Of a stretch of 7,787 nucleotides of DNA, positions 6,767-7,787 are shown piece after piece (positions within the stretch are counted from its first letter, which is position 1; the number at the start of each line of letters is the position of its first letter). The DNA is from Thiotrichaceae bacterium. GTDB taxonomy: Bacteria; Pseudomonadota; Gammaproteobacteria; Thiotrichales; Thiotrichaceae. Location of the stretch: positions 1 through 7,787 of the forward strand of contig JALVDG010000202.1 in assembly GCA_027009095.1 (NCBI GenBank), given 5' to 3'. Under the pieces are notes generated by a model. The model did no database searches, was not told the DNA's origin, and saw nothing but the letters and a program-made list of their open reading frames with translations. Both the position numbers and the translations under genes were made by a program.

Positions 6767-7429
6767 TTAAGATAACTGCGTAAAGCATTCAATAGCAGTA
6801 AATTCCTCTGTATTAATACTCTTTTGTTGTGAATCAGGCTGATGTATCGCTAATAAATATCCAATATTATATCGCTTAGCGGTGCGTAATACATTTAAGT
6901 TGTCATCAATAAATAAGCTACGCTCTTTATTAAAATCAAATTGTTGTTGTAGTTTCTCCCAGAATCCCGTTTGCTCTTTGGCTAAGCCAATATCGTGTGA
7001 GGTAATGATTTTATCAAAATAAGGCTCAATAGAAGTGTGTTGGAATTTTATAGCGATTGTTTTAGGGTGAGCATTGGTGAGGAGTATAATGCGCTTTTGT
7101 TGCTGCTGTAGAAATTGTAGAAAATGCTCTACATTTTCACGGACTTTGATACGCTGAGAGGTCTCCTGTTTAAGTGCGAGCATATCCATATCAAGCTGTT
7201 TACTCCAGTGGTCGATACAGTACCAATTAAGCGTGCCTTTAAATGAGCCATAGCGTGCTTTTAGCTGATCTTTCGCATTATCAAGGCTTATTTGATGCTT
7301 TTTTGCATATTGAGTAGGTAAATATTCTAGCCAGAAATGATTATCATAATGTAGATCAAGTAGCGTACCATCCATATCTAAAAAAACAGTGTCAATTTTA
7401 TTCCAATCGAGAAAAATTTTTGCAGCCAC
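6767..7429 (-). CDS. yrfG: GMP/IMP nucleotidase YrfG (HAD superfamily hydrolase)
   Basis: YrfG is a cytoplasmic HAD-type phosphatase; in E. coli it dephosphorylates GMP and IMP to nucleosides and belongs to purine salvage and turnover. The 220 residues carry all four HAD motifs: D18-M-D20-G-T (nucleophile and acid/base), T118-N119 in ILLTNAH, K151, and D175-D176 in FIDD. The alpha-helical cap contains TLNWYCIDHWSKQL at 66-79, nearly identical to the E. coli cap segment, which separates YrfG from other HAD phosphatases. The start is GTG at 7429, read on the minus strand, with AGGA at 7440-7437 seven bases upstream; no in-frame ATG lies nearby, and the N-terminus lines up with E. coli YrfG (DTVxLDMDGTLLDL). 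It is divergent from nudE across 21 bp, a variant of the yrfG-nudE neighbourhood seen in other gammaproteobacteria. Specificity for GMP/IMP is inferred from the family. Confidence 0.93.
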   Translation of the reverse strand: MAAKIFLDWNKIDTVFLDMDGTLLDLHYDNHFWLEYLPTQYAKKHQISLDNAKDQLKARYGSFKGTLNWYCIDHWSKQLDMDMLALKQETSQRIKVRENVEHFLQFLQQQQKRIILLTNAHPKTIAIKFQHTSIEPYFDKIITSHDIGLAKEQTGFWEKLQQQFDFNKERSLFIDDNLNVLRTAKRYNIGYLLAIHQPDSQQKSINTEEFTAIECFTQLS

Positions 7430-7450
7430 AACAACATCCTAAGGGAATTT
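7430..7450. promoter_or_regulatory. 21-bp divergent yrfG/nudE gap with back-to-back ribosome sites
   Basis: The minus-strand AGGA (7440-7437) serving yrfG and the plus-strand AAGGG (7441-7445) serving nudE abut each other. The gap is too short to hold a -35/-10 pair for either gene, so each promoter must lie inside the other gene's coding region and the two transcripts must overlap at their 5' ends. Confidence 0.6.
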
Positions 7451-7787
7451 ATGAAAAAGCCGACTATACATCAAACGAAGCAGGTTGCCAGTAGCCGTTT
7501 ATTTGCCGTGGAGGCAGTAGATTTAGAATTCTCAAATGGTGAAGAGCGTCAATATGAACGCCTTGTACGTCGTGGGCATGGTGCGGTATTAATTGTGCCA
7601 ATGTTAGACGATGAAACAATGTTGCTCATCAAAGAGTATGCAGTCGGTACTGAAAGCTATGAGCTTGGTTTTCCCAAAGGGAAAGTTGAAGCAGGTGAAG
7701 ATTTTTTAGAAGCTGCAAATCGCGAAATAATGGAAGAAGTTGGTTATGCGTCGGCAAAACTCACTATGATGAAAGCCCTGAGTTTAG
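7451..7787 (+). CDS. nudE: ADP compounds hydrolase NudE (Nudix), 3' end beyond window
   Basis: NudE is a cytoplasmic Nudix pyrophosphatase that, in E. coli, cleaves ADP-linked compounds such as ADP-ribose, NADH and diadenosine polyphosphates. An open frame of 112 codons runs off the right edge without a stop, so the C-terminal two-fifths is missing (E. coli NudE is about 186 residues). The Nudix box is complete and fits G-x5-E-x7-REUxEExGU: G77, E83, R91-E92, E95-E96, G98, Y99. Upstream, KEYAVGTESYELGFPKG at 61-77 is nearly identical to E. coli NudE, and the N-terminus (KPTI...VA-SRLF-VE-VDLEFSNG) matches too, which confirms both identity and the ATG at 7451. AAGGG lies five bases before it. 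In pseudomonads cysQ follows nudE; whether it does here is outside the window. Confidence 0.95.
   Translation, partial: MKKPTIHQTKQVASSRLFAVEAVDLEFSNGEERQYERLVRRGHGAVLIVPMLDDETMLLIKEYAVGTESYELGFPKGKVEAGEDFLEAANREIMEEVGYASAKLTMMKALSL

Overview
The window looks like chromosome from an AT-rich (about 40% GC by eye) gammaproteobacterium with sulfur-oxidising capacity. DnaE, DsbB, YrfG and NudE all resemble their Escherichia coli counterparts along their length, and yrfG/nudE adjacency is a gammaproteobacterial arrangement. The outlier is a gene for sulfur oxygenase reductase (SOR), best known from thermoacidophilic archaea such as Acidianus and from a few mesophilic sulfur bacteria such as Halothiobacillus neapolitanus. 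I cannot fix the genus; a Thiotrichales-like sulfur bacterium is a guess. All comparisons with known proteins were made from memory, without database searches.

Layout, left to right: (1) 7-1137 (+), a ChaN-like lipoprotein with a C-terminal PDZ domain; (2) 27 bp later, 1165-2103 (+), SOR behind a strong Shine-Dalgarno; (3) directly after the SOR stop, a 122-bp imperfect palindrome; (4) 2305-5772 (+), dnaE, the replicative DNA polymerase III alpha subunit; (5) a second 122-bp copy of the same palindrome at 5877-5998, same orientation, 103/122 identical without gaps; (6) 6035-6550 (+), dsbB; (7) about 216 bp with no convincing gene; (8) 6767-7429 (-), yrfG, a HAD-type GMP/IMP nucleotidase; (9) 7451 to the window end (+), the start of nudE, separated from the divergent yrfG by only 21 bp.

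Functionally, SOR would disproportionate cytoplasmic elemental sulfur with oxygen to sulfite, thiosulfate and sulfide. The ChaN-like lipoprotein would sit in the cell envelope and is probably cotranscribed with SOR. The remaining genes are housekeeping: replication, periplasmic disulfide formation, and nucleotide clean-up by YrfG and NudE.

The most noteworthy points are the SOR gene with its lipoprotein partner, and the paired 122-bp hairpin element that brackets dnaE and looks like a MITE or structured-RNA family.
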